DNA of 64,000 nucleotides from positions 122,395-186,394 of the forward strand of contig CAIKVT010000026.1 in the NCBI GenBank assembly GCA_903830945.1, in the 5' to 3' direction. The notes under the pieces are model-generated. The model was not told the DNA's origin, did no database searches, and worked only from the letters and a program-made list of their open reading frames with translations. The stretch is from an uncultured Elusimicrobia bacterium. GTDB lineage: Bacteria; Elusimicrobiota; Elusimicrobia; UBA1565; UBA9628. The translations under genes were made by a program, and so were the position numbers. Numbering within the stretch: the stretch's first letter is position 1; the number at the start of each line of letters is the position of its first letter. Positions 7,378 to 15,584 of the stretch are shown here, one piece after another.

Positions 7378-8639
7378 CAGAAAAAGTCATCCTCGTCGGC
7401 GTAGGCTTAAAATCCGAGGCCGCGGTCATGGCCGCGAGCCTCTCGGAGCTGCACCGGCTGGTGGAGACCGCGGGCGGCGAGGTGGTGGGTGCGTTATCCC
7501 AGACACTCTCGCGCTACCACCCCGGCACGCTCATCGGCGCCGGCAAAGTCACGGAAATCGGCGACGAAGTCCGCGCCCGGCATGCCGTGACGGTCGTCTT
7601 CGACCGGGAGATCTCACCCGCCCAGCAGAAGAATCTGGAATCCGCCATCCAAGCCAAGATCGTCGACCGCACGCGCCTCATCCTCGACATCTTCGCCAAG
7701 CGCGCCCGCACCAGCGAAGGACGCCTGCAAGTGGAGCTGGCGCAGCTTTCCTACATGCTGCCGCGCCTCACCGGCGCCTGGCGCGGCTTCTCCCAGCAGG
7801 TCGGCGGCATCGGCACGCGCGGGCCAGGAGAACGCAAACTCGAGTACGAACGGCGCCACATCTCCTACCGCATCTCGCACCTGCGCCGCCAACTCGAAGA
7901 CATCCGCTCAGCGCGCCTGCTGCGCCGGGAGCGGCGCCTCGCCGTACCCGTGCCCCAGGTGGCGCTCATCGGCTACACCAACGTGGGCAAGTCCTCTTTG
8001 CTCAACGCCTTCACACGAGGAGCGGCCGGCGTGTATGCCGATGACAAACTCTTCGCCACCCTCGACCCCACGTCGCGGCGCGTGCGCCTGCCCGAGGGAT
8101 CCTGGGCCGTGATCACTGACACGGTCGGCTTCATCCGCCGCCTGCCCACCACCCTGATCGCCGCCTTCCGCGCCACTCTGGAGGAGGCCGTCATGGCCGA
8201 CTGCCTGCTCGTGGTGGCTGATGCCTCCTCAAGCGAGGCCGAAGCGCAGCAGGCCGCTGTGGCCGAGACCCTGCGCGAATTGGGCGCCGAAGGTCTGCCG
8301 CAGGTAGTGCTCTTCAATAAGGTCGACCTGCTCGACGGCCCAGGACGGCGAGACTTAGAGGGCCGCCATCCGGACGCCGTCTTCGTATCCGCTGCCTCTG
8401 GCGAGGGCCTCTGCGCGGCCTTGACCGCGGTCCAGGACACCCTCTCCAGACGCTGGCTGCTGCGCGAGATCGAGTTGCCGGCAGCCCGGGCCTTCAGCCT
8501 GGCGTCCTGGGTCCGACAATCAAGCCAAGTACTTTCCCAGAACGCGGTCCAAGACCGCATCCGGATGCGTTTGAGGCTGACCCAAGAGAACTGGGAGCGT
8601 CTTCAAAAAAAGCTCGCCTCCACAAAGAGAAACTCCTAG
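7374..8639 (+). CDS. hflX: Ribosome-associated GTPase HflX
   Basis: 421 residues, usual length. The N-terminal HflX domain includes YHPGTLIGAGKV and FDREISPAQQKNLE. A central coiled region follows (HISYRISHLRRQLEDIR). The G domain has G1 GYTNVGKSS, G3 DTVGFI and G4 NKVD. HflX splits and rescues stalled 70S ribosomes. It starts within the miaA stop codon, the same miaA-hflX association seen in many bacteria (there often with hfq between them). No hfq is seen here. Confidence 0.92.
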   Translation: MTEKVILVGVGLKSEAAVMAASLSELHRLVETAGGEVVGALSQTLSRYHPGTLIGAGKVTEIGDEVRARHAVTVVFDREISPAQQKNLESAIQAKIVDRTRLILDIFAKRARTSEGRLQVELAQLSYMLPRLTGAWRGFSQQVGGIGTRGPGERKLEYERRHISYRISHLRRQLEDIRSARLLRRERRLAVPVPQVALIGYTNVGKSSLLNAFTRGAAGVYADDKLFATLDPTSRRVRLPEGSWAVITDTVGFIRRLPTTLIAAFRATLEEAVMADCLLVVADASSSEAEAQQAAVAETLRELGAEGLPQVVLFNKVDLLDGPGRRDLEGRHPDAVFVSAASGEGLCAALTAVQDTLSRRWLLREIELPAARAFSLASWVRQSSQVLSQNAVQDRIRMRLRLTQENWERLQKKLASTKRNS

Positions 8640-8656
8640 AAAAGCCGGACTAGTTT

Positions 8657-8665
8657 TGCTACACT
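8657..8665 (+). promoter_or_regulatory. Extended -10 element (TGCTACACT) upstream of plsY
   Basis: TG-C-TACACT in the 50-base gap between hflX and plsY, 24 bases before the plsY ATG. No clear -35. Confidence 0.4.
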
Positions 8666-8689
8666 TCTTCGCTCATCGTTGACCGCCCC

Positions 8690-9307
8690 ATGAGAATCGA
8701 CATCTGGGCCCCAGCCGGACTCGTCGCGCTCAGCTATCTGGCGGGGGGAATCCCCACCGGCTACCTGGTGGTGCGCCGGCTCATGAACATCGACATCCGC
8801 AAACATGGCTCCGGCAATCCTGGCACGGCCAACGTTTACCGCGTCGCCGGCGCGCAGGCCGGCGCCGTCACTCTACTCGTCGACGCGCTCAAGGGTTTCA
8901 TACCGGCGCTCATCGCGCACCGCCTCTATCCGGACCAGCCCTGGTTCGTCGTCCTCTGCGGCGCCGCGGCCATCATCGGACACGACTGGACCGTGTTCCT
9001 GGGGTTCAAGGGCGGCAAGGGAGTGGCCACCTCGGCGGGCGTCTTCGCCGCGCTGACCCCGCAACCCATGGCCCTGGCGCTCATGTCCTTCCTCGGCGGG
9101 ATGTGGGGCAGCGGGCACATCTCTATGGGCTCGCTCTGCGCCGCCGCGGTCTTGCCTGTGCTCTGCCTTCTGCTCGGCGCACCCCATTCCTACACCGTCG
9201 CGGCGCTGGCCGCCTCCCTGCTCATCGTCTATAAGCACATCCCGAACATCAAGCGCCTGCGCCAAGAGCACGGTCTCGCCTTCCGTGCCGAGGACAAGCG
9301 GAGCTGA
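8690..9307 (+). CDS. plsY: Glycerol-3-phosphate acyltransferase PlsY
   Basis: 205 residues, a polytopic inner-membrane protein of about five membrane segments. The PlsY motifs are visible: GSGNPGTANVYR (motif 1) and GFKGGKGVAT (motif 2, phosphate-binding). It transfers an acyl group from acyl-phosphate to sn-glycerol 3-phosphate to make lysophosphatidate, the first step of phospholipid synthesis. The second acyltransferase (plsC) is at 25,635-26,249. It is 6 bases ahead of the DUF151 gene and probably cotranscribed with it. Confidence 0.93.
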   Translation: MRIDIWAPAGLVALSYLAGGIPTGYLVVRRLMNIDIRKHGSGNPGTANVYRVAGAQAGAVTLLVDALKGFIPALIAHRLYPDQPWFVVLCGAAAIIGHDWTVFLGFKGGKGVATSAGVFAALTPQPMALALMSFLGGMWGSGHISMGSLCAAAVLPVLCLLLGAPHSYTVAALAASLLIVYKHIPNIKRLRQEHGLAFRAEDKRS

Positions 9308-9312
9308 GCCCC

Positions 9313-9936
9313 ATGGCCAAAAACGAAAGCGGCGGCTCCCAAGGCCCGGCGCAGCCCTCCGTGGAAAAAGAAGTCCACATCTACTCCTTGGCCACGACGG
9401 CCACCGAATGCATAATCTTCCTGGAAGAGCTCTCCGGCAACCGCCTCCTGCCGATCTGGATCGGCATCACCGAAGGTCAAGCCATCGCCATCCGCTTCTC
9501 CGGCATCGTCTTGCCCAGGCCCCTGACTCACGATCTGCTTTTAGGAACCATCACGCAACTGGGCTATACGGCACAGAAGGTGGTGGTCTGCGACATAAAG
9601 GACAACACCTTCTATGCCCGCATCCGCGTAATCAAGGACGGTCAAACCGTGGACCTCGACAGCCGGCCCTCCGACGCCATCGCCGTGGCCGTGCGCGCCG
9701 GCTGCCCGATCTATGTAGAGGAGAAGGTCTTTGCCAACTGTCAGACTCTGAGCAAGCCGATCACCGAGGACGAAGTCGGCAAATTCAAGGCCGACCTCAA
9801 GAACCTCAAGCCCGAGGACATCTTCAAGGACCTCAAAAAGAACGTCAAGCCAAAAAAGAAACCAGCCCAGGAAAAAGAGGCTCCCGGGCCCGGGGCCGAA
9901 GGCCCCGAGCCAGAAGGAGAAAACAACGATGAATAG
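9313..9936 (+). CDS. Bifunctional nuclease family protein (DUF151)
   Basis: 207 residues. The DUF151 domain (about 18-140) shows LLPIWIGITEGQAIA, RPLTHDLL and the hallmark SRPSDAIAVAVR. The C-terminal ~60 residues are a charged Lys/Glu/Pro tail. Members are called bifunctional nucleases after a plant homologue with RNase and DNase activity; the bacterial role is not established. The last 8 bases overlap the start of the HU-family gene, indicating one operon plsY-DUF151-HU-merR. Confidence 0.88.
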   Translation: MAKNESGGSQGPAQPSVEKEVHIYSLATTATECIIFLEELSGNRLLPIWIGITEGQAIAIRFSGIVLPRPLTHDLLLGTITQLGYTAQKVVVCDIKDNTFYARIRVIKDGQTVDLDSRPSDAIAVAVRAGCPIYVEEKVFANCQTLSKPITEDEVGKFKADLKNLKPEDIFKDLKKNVKPKKKPAQEKEAPGPGAEGPEPEGENNDE

Positions 9937-10192
9937 ACTAGACATCATCAAAGCCGTAGCCAAAGTGCTGACCACGAAAGGGGAAGCCGCCCGAGCCGTG
10001 GAGACGACGTTCGAGACCATCCGCGCGGCCCTCGGCCGCGAGGAAAAGGTGGTGATCTCCAACTTCGGAACCTTCCGCGTCAAGCACCGCCAGCAGCGCC
10101 AAGGGCGCAACCCCAAGACCGGACAGCAGGTGACGGTGCCGCCGCGCAAGGGCGTGCGCTTCAAGGCGTCGAAGAACCTCCTGCAGCCGTGA
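9929..10192 (+). CDS. HU/IHF-family DNA-binding protein
   Basis: 87 residues, normal length for the family. The sequence follows the HU/IHF fold: an N-terminal helical pair (MNRLDIIKAVAKV), the strand signature VVISNFGTFRVKHR and the arm motif RNPKTGQQVTVPPRKG with the intercalating proline. It bends and compacts DNA as a homo- or heterodimer; HU and IHF types cannot be told apart with confidence. It overlaps DUF151 by 8 bases and merR by 4 (GTGA). Confidence 0.92.
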   Translation: MNRLDIIKAVAKVLTTKGEAARAVETTFETIRAALGREEKVVISNFGTFRVKHRQQRQGRNPKTGQQVTVPPRKGVRFKASKNLLQP

Positions 10193-10557
10193 ACCCGGGG
10201 ACGCCCCTCATCCCGGACCAGGACTTCTTCACCATGGGCGAAGCGTGCCGCATCGCCCAGGTAGCTTCATACACCCTGCGCTACTGGGAATCGCGACTGG
10301 GCTGGCCCCGGCCGGCCCGCAGGCCCAGCGGCCACCGCCGCTACGGCCGCGCCGATCTAGATACCATCTTCGAGATCAAGCGCCTGCTCGTCGGCCGCCG
10401 CATGACCATGGCTGGAACGCGCAAGGCCCTCCTGGAGAGACTCCGAGGCATCAGAGGCGCAGATGCCGGAGAGCCCGCGGCCGCTCCGGCCGCGATGCAG
10501 CTGCTGCGCGAGGTCCGGACCGAACTGCGGGAACTAGCGTCGGAGCTTGCGAAGTGA
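10189..10557 (+). CDS. MerR-family transcriptional regulator
   Basis: 122 residues. The N-terminal winged helix-turn-helix reads FTMGEACRIAQVASYTLRYWE followed by R-PSGHRRYGRADLDTI, the MerR DNA-recognition core. A short helical C-terminus lacks a conserved effector domain or metal-binding cysteines, so the signal is unknown. This compact type, next to HU/IHF genes, is common in bacteria, and its target is often its own operon. The GTG start overlaps the HU stop (GTGA). Confidence 0.85.
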   Translation: MNPGTPLIPDQDFFTMGEACRIAQVASYTLRYWESRLGWPRPARRPSGHRRYGRADLDTIFEIKRLLVGRRMTMAGTRKALLERLRGIRGADAGEPAAAPAAMQLLREVRTELRELASELAK

Positions 10558-10600
10558 TAGGATTTATACCGTCGCCAGGGGTTGACAAGACGCTCTCGGC

Positions 10601-10675
10601 CGGGGACTGGCTCAATGGTAGAGCGTTCGCTTGGGGTGCGAAAGGTTCCGGGTTCGATTCCCGGGTCCCCGACCA
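10601..10675 (+). tRNA. tRNA-Pro (GGG)
   Basis: A full cloverleaf: acceptor CGGGGAC/GTCCCCG, D-arm GCTC-GAGC, anticodon stem TTCGC/GCGAA with loop TTGGGGT (anticodon GGG), and T-arm CCGGG-TTCGATT-CCCGG. A CCA end is encoded (10673-10675). Confidence 0.93.
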
Positions 10676-10726
10676 AGGGTGTCTTGTCGGCCTATGTCAT
10701 TCTTTCTTAATATATAAGCGTTAAGA

Positions 10727-10799
<73 letters not shown>

Positions 10800-10867
10800 A
10801 GTTTTATTCGCGCAGCGCTGGGCCGATAGGCTCGGCCTGCATACCGTAGAGGTCCGGGGAGCTGGTC

Positions 10868-11902
10868 ATGGCAAACGAAGCACCGAGCACTGACACCGTC
10901 AGCCAGTACTTCAAGGGCATCCAGAAACTGGCCCCAATAGACCGCGAAGAGGTCCACAAGCTCTGGAAGAAGGCCAAGCGGGGCGACCGCCAGGCCAAGC
11001 TGCGCATCATGGAGACCAATCTGCGCCTCGTGGTGCCCATCGCCCGGAAGTACCATCGGCAGGGCATCGAATTCATGGACTTGATCGAGGAGGGCAACCT
11101 GGGCCTGATGCATTCCATCGACAAGTTCGAGCCGAAGAAAGGCTACCGGTTCTCCACCTACGCCTCCTATTGGATCGAGCAGTCCATCCGCCGCGCTGTC
11201 GAAGAGCAGTCCAAGACCATCCGCATCCCGCCGCATGCATGGGAAGCTCTGCGCAAATGGCTCAAGATGTGGGAAAAGCTCCACGCCAAGCTGGGCCGCG
11301 ACCCGTCCTTGGCCGAGATGGCGCGCACCATGCACTGGACGGCCCGCCAGGTCCGCGGAGTCCTCGACGCCGCGGAGGCGGCGCGCGGCATAGGCTCCTT
11401 GGAAGCGCCGGTGGATTCCGAGGACAACAACATCACTGTCGAGGACATGCTCCCCGAAAACGACAACCAGTCCCCGGAGAACCTCATATCGGTCCTCAAG
11501 CTCCACGACGAACTCAACCAAGCCATGCAGGAGATCGGCGACCGCGAGCGGATGATCCTCGAGTTCCGCCATGGCCTCACGGGCCAGGCGCCGATGACGC
11601 TCGAGGATGTGGGCAAGCGCCTAAAGCTCTCACGCGAGCGCATCCGCCAAATCGAAGAGCGCGCCCTGCTGCGCCTGCGCCGCGTGTCCAACCGCATGGG
11701 CCTCATCGATGTGGGCGAAAGCCGCTCCGCGGCCACGCCCAACCTGCAGCCCGGCTGGTTTGCCCCGAAGGTGAGGACCGACATCCTCGGCCAGACCATC
11801 CCCAAAGGCCGCACCACCGCGCCCACGGCGCCGCACGCCGTCCGCCGCGCCCCCCGCAACCTCATCCTCAACCGCGCCGCGGCCAAGGGCAAGGAGAAAT
11901 GA
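10868..11902 (+). CDS. Sigma-70 family RNA polymerase sigma factor (RpoD/RpoS-like, no region 1.1)
   Basis: 344 residues. Region 1.2 (DTVSQYFKGIQKLAPI) and region 2 (NLRLVVPIARKY, GNLGLMHSIDKFEPKKGYRF and STYASYWIEQSIRRA, covering core binding and -10 recognition) are complete. Region 3 and the region 4 helix-turn-helix (TLEDVGKRLKLSRERIRQIEERAL) follow. Region 1.1 is missing and a basic, low-complexity tail of about 70 residues follows region 4. It could be the primary or a second group sigma factor; sequence alone does not decide. The ATG lies shortly after tRNA-Pro, and the stop overlaps the apt start. Confidence 0.9.
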   Translation: MANEAPSTDTVSQYFKGIQKLAPIDREEVHKLWKKAKRGDRQAKLRIMETNLRLVVPIARKYHRQGIEFMDLIEEGNLGLMHSIDKFEPKKGYRFSTYASYWIEQSIRRAVEEQSKTIRIPPHAWEALRKWLKMWEKLHAKLGRDPSLAEMARTMHWTARQVRGVLDAAEAARGIGSLEAPVDSEDNNITVEDMLPENDNQSPENLISVLKLHDELNQAMQEIGDRERMILEFRHGLTGQAPMTLEDVGKRLKLSRERIRQIEERALLRLRRVSNRMGLIDVGESRSAATPNLQPGWFAPKVRTDILGQTIPKGRTTAPTAPHAVRRAPRNLILNRAAAKGKEK

Positions 11903-12429
11903 TGCCCGCGACTTCTCTTGACCCGGCCGCGTTCATCAAGGACGTACCGGATTTCCCCAAGAAGGGGATCGTATTCAAGGACATCACGCCCCTGCTGGGC
12001 AACCCGGCCGCCTTCACCGCGGCCATTGACCGGATGGCGGAGCCGTTTAAGGACGCGGGCATAAGCTATGTGGCCGGCATCGAGTCGCGTGGTTTTTTGT
12101 TGGCCGCGCCTCTGGCCTGCCTCCTGAAAGCCGGCCTGGTCCCCATCCGCAAGAAGGGCAAACTCCCGCGCAAAACCAAGTCCGCCTCCTACGCCCTGGA
12201 GTACGGCCAGGACTGCATCGAAGCACACGAAGACGCCTTTCCGGCCGGGGCCAAGGTCCTGCTGGTCGACGACGTGCTGGCCACGGGCGGCACGGCCAAA
12301 GCGGCCTGCGAGCTCATCGAGGCCATCGGCGGCCAGGTGGTCGGCGTCTCTTTGCTCATCGAGCTTGACTTTTTGAACGGCCGCGCTAATCTGGCGGGGC
12401 GAGACGTAAGGGCCCTGGTCAAGTACTGA
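11899..12429 (+). CDS. apt: Adenine phosphoribosyltransferase
   Basis: 176 residues, the usual length. The start is the ATG overlapping the sigma-factor stop (ATGATG, with AAGGAG a few bases upstream). DVPDFPKKGIVFKDITPLL is the standard Apt N-terminus, GIESRGFLLAAPLA the flexible-loop region, and VLLVDDVLATGGTA the PRPP-binding motif. It salvages adenine to AMP using PRPP. The frame stays open far upstream inside the sigma gene, but that part carries no Apt homology. Confidence 0.93.
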   Translation: MMPATSLDPAAFIKDVPDFPKKGIVFKDITPLLGNPAAFTAAIDRMAEPFKDAGISYVAGIESRGFLLAAPLACLLKAGLVPIRKKGKLPRKTKSASYALEYGQDCIEAHEDAFPAGAKVLLVDDVLATGGTAKAACELIEAIGGQVVGVSLLIELDFLNGRANLAGRDVRALVKY

Positions 12430-12456
12430 CAGCCAGAGGAAGAACCCGCTAGCGCT

Positions 12457-13005
12457 ATGGACTTCCCAAGCGTGCTCGACCGCCTGCTCGAATCATTCTC
12501 CCAGGAGGGCATCCGCTGGGCCTTGACCGGCGGCTTCGCCATGGGGACGCTGGGCGCCGCGCGCGCCACGGCGGACCTGGACTTCCTCGTGCATCGCGAC
12601 GACATGCCGCGCGTCCACGCCCGCCTCGAATGCCTGGGGTATCGCCGGATACACCACAGCGAGAACGTCTCGCAGTACGACCACCCCGAGGCCGCCTGGG
12701 GCTCCCTGGATTTCATACACGCCTTCCGGCCGCTGGCCCTGGAAATGCTTGGCCGCGCGCTCGACAAACCGCGGCTTGAAGGCCGCCGCATGCTGCGGGT
12801 CTTGAGGCCGGAGGACGTCATCGGGATGAAGGTCCAGGCCATGGCCAACAATCCAGCCCGGCGGCTGCGCGAGTTGGCCGACATCGAATCGCTGATCGAG
12901 GCGAACCGTGACGGCCTGGACTGGGACCTTATGAAGATATATTTCAATCTCTTCGGTCTGCAAGTCTCGTATGAGGACTTGAAGGAGCGCTTTGGACATG
13001 CCTAA
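12457..13005 (+). CDS. AbiEii/NTP_transf-like nucleotidyltransferase
   Basis: 182 residues. The nucleotidyltransferase-fold signature is near the N-terminus: LTGGFAMGTLGAARATADLD, i.e. GG followed by the DxD metal-binding pair; a later RPEDVIGMKVQAMANNPARR and ELADIE match the AbiEii-type C-terminal helix region. Relatives include toxins of type IV toxin-antitoxin systems and housekeeping-type orphan proteins. It overlaps a small ORF (12,998-13,186) that looks like a fixed partner, a two-gene layout seen in many environmental bacteria. Whether the pair is a toxin-antitoxin system is unproven. Confidence 0.72.
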   Translation: MDFPSVLDRLLESFSQEGIRWALTGGFAMGTLGAARATADLDFLVHRDDMPRVHARLECLGYRRIHHSENVSQYDHPEAAWGSLDFIHAFRPLALEMLGRALDKPRLEGRRMLRVLRPEDVIGMKVQAMANNPARRLRELADIESLIEANRDGLDWDLMKIYFNLFGLQVSYEDLKERFGHA

Positions 13006-13186
13006 CCAGGAAAACGCTCAAGAATCGTCGGCCCTGCGCCGAGACTTCGAAGCGATGCGCAGGAATACCGCCTCCCGCGCCCCGAAAAATGTAGACGAGT
13101 TTATCGCTTTCCTTGCTTTCGCCGGGTCATTCGGAGCATCAGCCGTGCGGCACCGGCCCATAGATGCTGGCCGATGCAGGATCTAG
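12998..13186 (+). CDS. Small partner protein of the nucleotidyltransferase
   Basis: 62 residues from the ATG at 12,998, overlapping the upstream gene by 8 bases. It is charged and helical at the N-terminus (ALRRDFEAMRRNTASRAPKN), followed by a short segment (VDEFIAFLAFAGSFG) and a basic end (RHRPIDAGRCRI). It has no recognised domain. Tight overlap suggests co-translation and possibly a protein complex with the nucleotidyltransferase; it could be an antitoxin-like or accessory subunit. Real-gene status rests on the overlap and composition. Confidence 0.5.
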   Translation: MPNQENAQESSALRRDFEAMRRNTASRAPKNVDEFIAFLAFAGSFGASAVRHRPIDAGRCRI

Positions 13187-13202
13187 GGCCTCGAATTCTT
13201 TG

Positions 13203-13208
13203 TAGAAT
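13203..13208 (+). promoter_or_regulatory. -10 element (TAGAAT) for tRNA-Arg
   Basis: TAGAAT, preceded directly by TG, ends 12 bases before the tRNA-Arg 5' end. It is the same TAGAAT form as the porin promoter at 14,039. Confidence 0.45.
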
Positions 13209-13220
13209 ACGTGAGTTTTC

Positions 13221-13292
13221 GCCCCGATAGCTCAATGGATAGAGCTAGCGCGTCCTAAGCGTTAGATGGGGGTTCGATTCCCTCTCGGGGCA
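13221..13292 (+). tRNA. tRNA-Arg (CCT)
   Basis: Acceptor GCCCCGA/TCGGGGC, D-arm GCTC-GAGC, anticodon stem AGCGC/GCGTT with loop GTCCTAA (anticodon CCT), T-arm GGGGG-TTCGATT-CCCTC (one wobble pair). No encoded CCA; a run of T follows. Confidence 0.9.
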
Positions 13293-13317
13293 TTTTTGAT
13301 GATCAGAGGTTAAAAAC

Positions 13318-13986
13318 ATGAGCAAACAGTGGGTCAGGGCGCAGGTCAAGAAGAACGAGCTCCAGGACACGGTGGACCGCGGCCTGCGCTGGGCGATGGA
13401 GAACCGTCAGACCGCGGGTATCGGCGCGGGGGCGATCGCGCTGGTACTCCTGTTAGCTGGACTTTTCCTTTATAGTCATCACTCCAGGCAGACCGCGGCC
13501 TGGGATGACTTGTCCCTGGCCAATGGTCTGGCCTACTCCGGCCAAACGGACGCGGCGCTCAAGAAGGTCGATGAGATCACCGCCGCCTACTCAGGGACCT
13601 CGGCCGCGGGCTACAGCCTGCTCTTTGCAGGGGATATGCTTTTCCATAAAGACCGCTTCGCGGATAGCGAGAAGTACTACAAGCAGCTGGTGGACCGCGG
13701 CCAGCCGCAGGTCCTGCTACCTTTAGCCTTGGGCGGCCTGGCCTTGGCCCAGGAGACGGGGGGGCAATGCGCGGAAGCAGTGAAGACCGGAGAGCGGTTC
13801 CTGGGCACCTATCCGGAGCATTTCCTGGCGGCCCAAGTGCACGCCTCATTAGCCCGTTGCGAAATGACATTAGGACAAAGAGATACCGCTAAGGCGACAT
13901 TACAGAAGATCGCCCTGCAGTACCCGGAGACCTCCTGGGCGACCTGGGCCCAGGAGCAGTTGAAGGCCCTGGGAGGGGGGGTGTAG
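13318..13986 (+). CDS. YfgM-like TPR protein with N-terminal membrane anchor
   Basis: 222 residues. A cytoplasmic N-terminus (about 1-36) is followed by one membrane helix (about 38-54, GAGAIALVLLLAGLFLYS) and a periplasmic TPR domain (about 60-220; for example FADSEKYYKQLVDRGQPQVL and ALQYPETSWATWAQEQLKAL). The layout matches YfgM/DUF2133-type ancillary proteins that sit near the Sec translocon and periplasmic chaperones. It stands alone between tRNA-Arg and the porin promoter. The exact role is uncertain. Confidence 0.65.
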   Translation: MSKQWVRAQVKKNELQDTVDRGLRWAMENRQTAGIGAGAIALVLLLAGLFLYSHHSRQTAAWDDLSLANGLAYSGQTDAALKKVDEITAAYSGTSAAGYSLLFAGDMLFHKDRFADSEKYYKQLVDRGQPQVLLPLALGGLALAQETGGQCAEAVKTGERFLGTYPEHFLAAQVHASLARCEMTLGQRDTAKATLQKIALQYPETSWATWAQEQLKALGGGV

Positions 13987-14014
13987 AAATGGCACGCCCT
14001 GGCAGATTTAGCTA

Positions 14015-14044
14015 TTGACAGGAATTCTTAGGCTTTGTTAGAAT
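14015..14044 (+). promoter_or_regulatory. Sigma-70 promoter of the major porin gene
   Basis: A perfect -35 TTGACA (14,015-14,020) and a -10 TAGAAT (14,039-14,044) with upstream TG are separated by 18 bases. It is the best complete promoter in the window and leaves a leader of about 160 nt before the porin ATG. Confidence 0.75.
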
Positions 14045-14067
14045 CCTTTCGCTTGTGATTAGGGAGA

Positions 14068-14192
14068 CTCGGCCCTCAAAGGTCGAGGCCGCGGCCAGAA
14101 GCCTACGGCACGCTCCTGAAGAAGGGAAAAACGTAGGCCCCGCGCAAGCGGGGTTGATGAGTAAAATAGATCCCCGCAATAGCGGGGCTTAC
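14068..14192 (+). promoter_or_regulatory. Structured 5' leader of the porin gene
   Basis: Several inverted repeats lie between promoter and start codon: CTCGGCC/GGTCGAG (14,068-14,087); CCCCGC-GCAA-GCGGGG (14,138-14,153); CCCCGC-AATA-GCGGGG (14,172-14,187). The outer arms GTAGGCCCCGC (14,133) and GCGGGGCTTAC (14,182) also pair almost perfectly, so two alternative folds are possible. A strong AAGGAGG site follows at 14,197-14,203. It could stabilise the mRNA, regulate translation, or be a mobile REP-like pair. Confidence 0.5.
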
Positions 14193-14214
14193 GAAGTAAG
14201 GAGGAATAGTGCAA

Positions 14215-15564
14215 ATGAAGAAGCTCCTGGGAGCGGTTTTGGCCCTGGCTTTCGTGGTTGTTACCAGCCAGGCTAATGCCGAGTTGCTGAAGAACTTCAA
14301 GTTAGGTGGGTCGGTGGAGTTGGATGCTGTGTCCGCGCGCAATGTCGTGACATTCGCCAAGGGCGCCACCGGCGTGCCGACGGACCACGTAGGCACGGCG
14401 CAGACCCGGATCATGTTGAACATGGACTGGGACCTGCTCGATGACGTCCACTCGAAGGTAACCCTGACCAAGAACAACCGCGTCTATGGCGCCGCCGGAT
14501 CCGAGAACGTGAACGGAGTCCAGATCGCCACGCTCCTTGATCAGGCCTACTTCAAGATCGACAAGGTGTTCGGCTTCGTGGACTCGACCTTCGGCCGCCA
14601 GTTCTACGGCGAAGCCGGCGAACTCATCGCCTACTACGGCCCGCGCAACAGCTACGGCATGACCGTCACGGCCATCGACGGCGCGCGGTTCGACTGGACC
14701 GGCGAGAAAGCCTATGCGACCGTGGTCATGTACGAGCCGGCCGGCCACCCGGGATTGGGCGCTTCCAACTACGCTGGAGTCAACGACGTCCGCGGCTTCA
14801 TCGTTGGCAACAAGGGCAACGAGAACATCGATGCCAAGGTCTATGTCTGGAACCAGGCGACACACGGTGTAGCAGTTGGTGGCGAGTTAAAGAACACCAA
14901 CCTATACATCCCTGGCTTCAAGGTCAAGGGCAAGTTCGGCGGGCTCTACGGCTCTCTCGAAGCTGCGTTCAACTTCGGCGAGGACCGCTCGAACTCCGGC
15001 GGCTTCTCTGGCAAGGCCCTCATCGCTGACGTTGGCATGAAGGCTGATGTGGAGCGGATCGGAACCTTCAACCCCTGGGCCCAGTTCGGCTATGGCTCGG
15101 GCAATGGCACCGCTGCCGGCGTCAACCAGCAGCACAACATGGACTTCCATGCCATCGCCACGGACTATCGGCCCGGCGCCATTTACGGCCGGTTCGACCA
15201 GACTGACCTCACGGCTGGCACTCAGCTCTATGGTGGAGTAGCAGCTGGCAATGGCCTGCAGAACCGCATCATCTGGGGCTTGGGCGTCAAGGCGACCCCG
15301 TCCGCTCTCAACAAGCTGACCGCGGGCCTGGCCTACTACGACTTCAACTTCCAGAACCTGGGGAAGGGAACCGCAGCCAATGCGGGCAACCGCCACATCG
15401 GTTCTGAAGTCGATGTCACTGCTGAGTGGAAGCACTCCGAGAACGTGTCCCTCAAGGGCACCCTCGGCGACTTCCAACCCGGCGGCTTCATCGTGAACCA
15501 GGTCGTCGGCAAGCACGCAAGCCCGGCGCTCCTGTCCGCGTTCGACGTCTGCGTCAAGTTCTAA
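14215..15564 (+). CDS. Major outer-membrane porin-like protein
   Basis: 449 residues from the ATG with an ideal AAGGAGG site. A signal peptide (KKLLGAVLALAFVVVTSQANA) is followed by alternating amphipathic strands rich in Gly, Asn and aromatic residues, ending in phenylalanine (CVKF), as expected for a beta-barrel. Segments such as FVDSTFGRQFYGEAGELIAYYG resemble barrel strands of alginate-export/phosphate-porin type families. It probably forms a diffusion pore for small solutes. The strong promoter, structured leader, and long terminator suggest high expression. Confidence 0.72.
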   Translation: MKKLLGAVLALAFVVVTSQANAELLKNFKLGGSVELDAVSARNVVTFAKGATGVPTDHVGTAQTRIMLNMDWDLLDDVHSKVTLTKNNRVYGAAGSENVNGVQIATLLDQAYFKIDKVFGFVDSTFGRQFYGEAGELIAYYGPRNSYGMTVTAIDGARFDWTGEKAYATVVMYEPAGHPGLGASNYAGVNDVRGFIVGNKGNENIDAKVYVWNQATHGVAVGGELKNTNLYIPGFKVKGKFGGLYGSLEAAFNFGEDRSNSGGFSGKALIADVGMKADVERIGTFNPWAQFGYGSGNGTAAGVNQQHNMDFHAIATDYRPGAIYGRFDQTDLTAGTQLYGGVAAGNGLQNRIIWGLGVKATPSALNKLTAGLAYYDFNFQNLGKGTAANAGNRHIGSEVDVTAEWKHSENVSLKGTLGDFQPGGFIVNQVVGKHASPALLSAFDVCVKF

Positions 15565-15584
15565 ACTGAACTAGATCCAAAGCA

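Noticed and set aside
10582..10587. TTGACA just upstream of tRNA-Pro(GGG) as a promoter
   Set aside because: It lies only 13 bases before the mature tRNA 5' end, leaving no room for a -10 element and start site.
11170..11898. Open frame upstream of and in frame with apt
   Set aside because: It lies inside the sigma-factor gene in another frame and is low-complexity; Apt homology starts at the ATG at 11,899.
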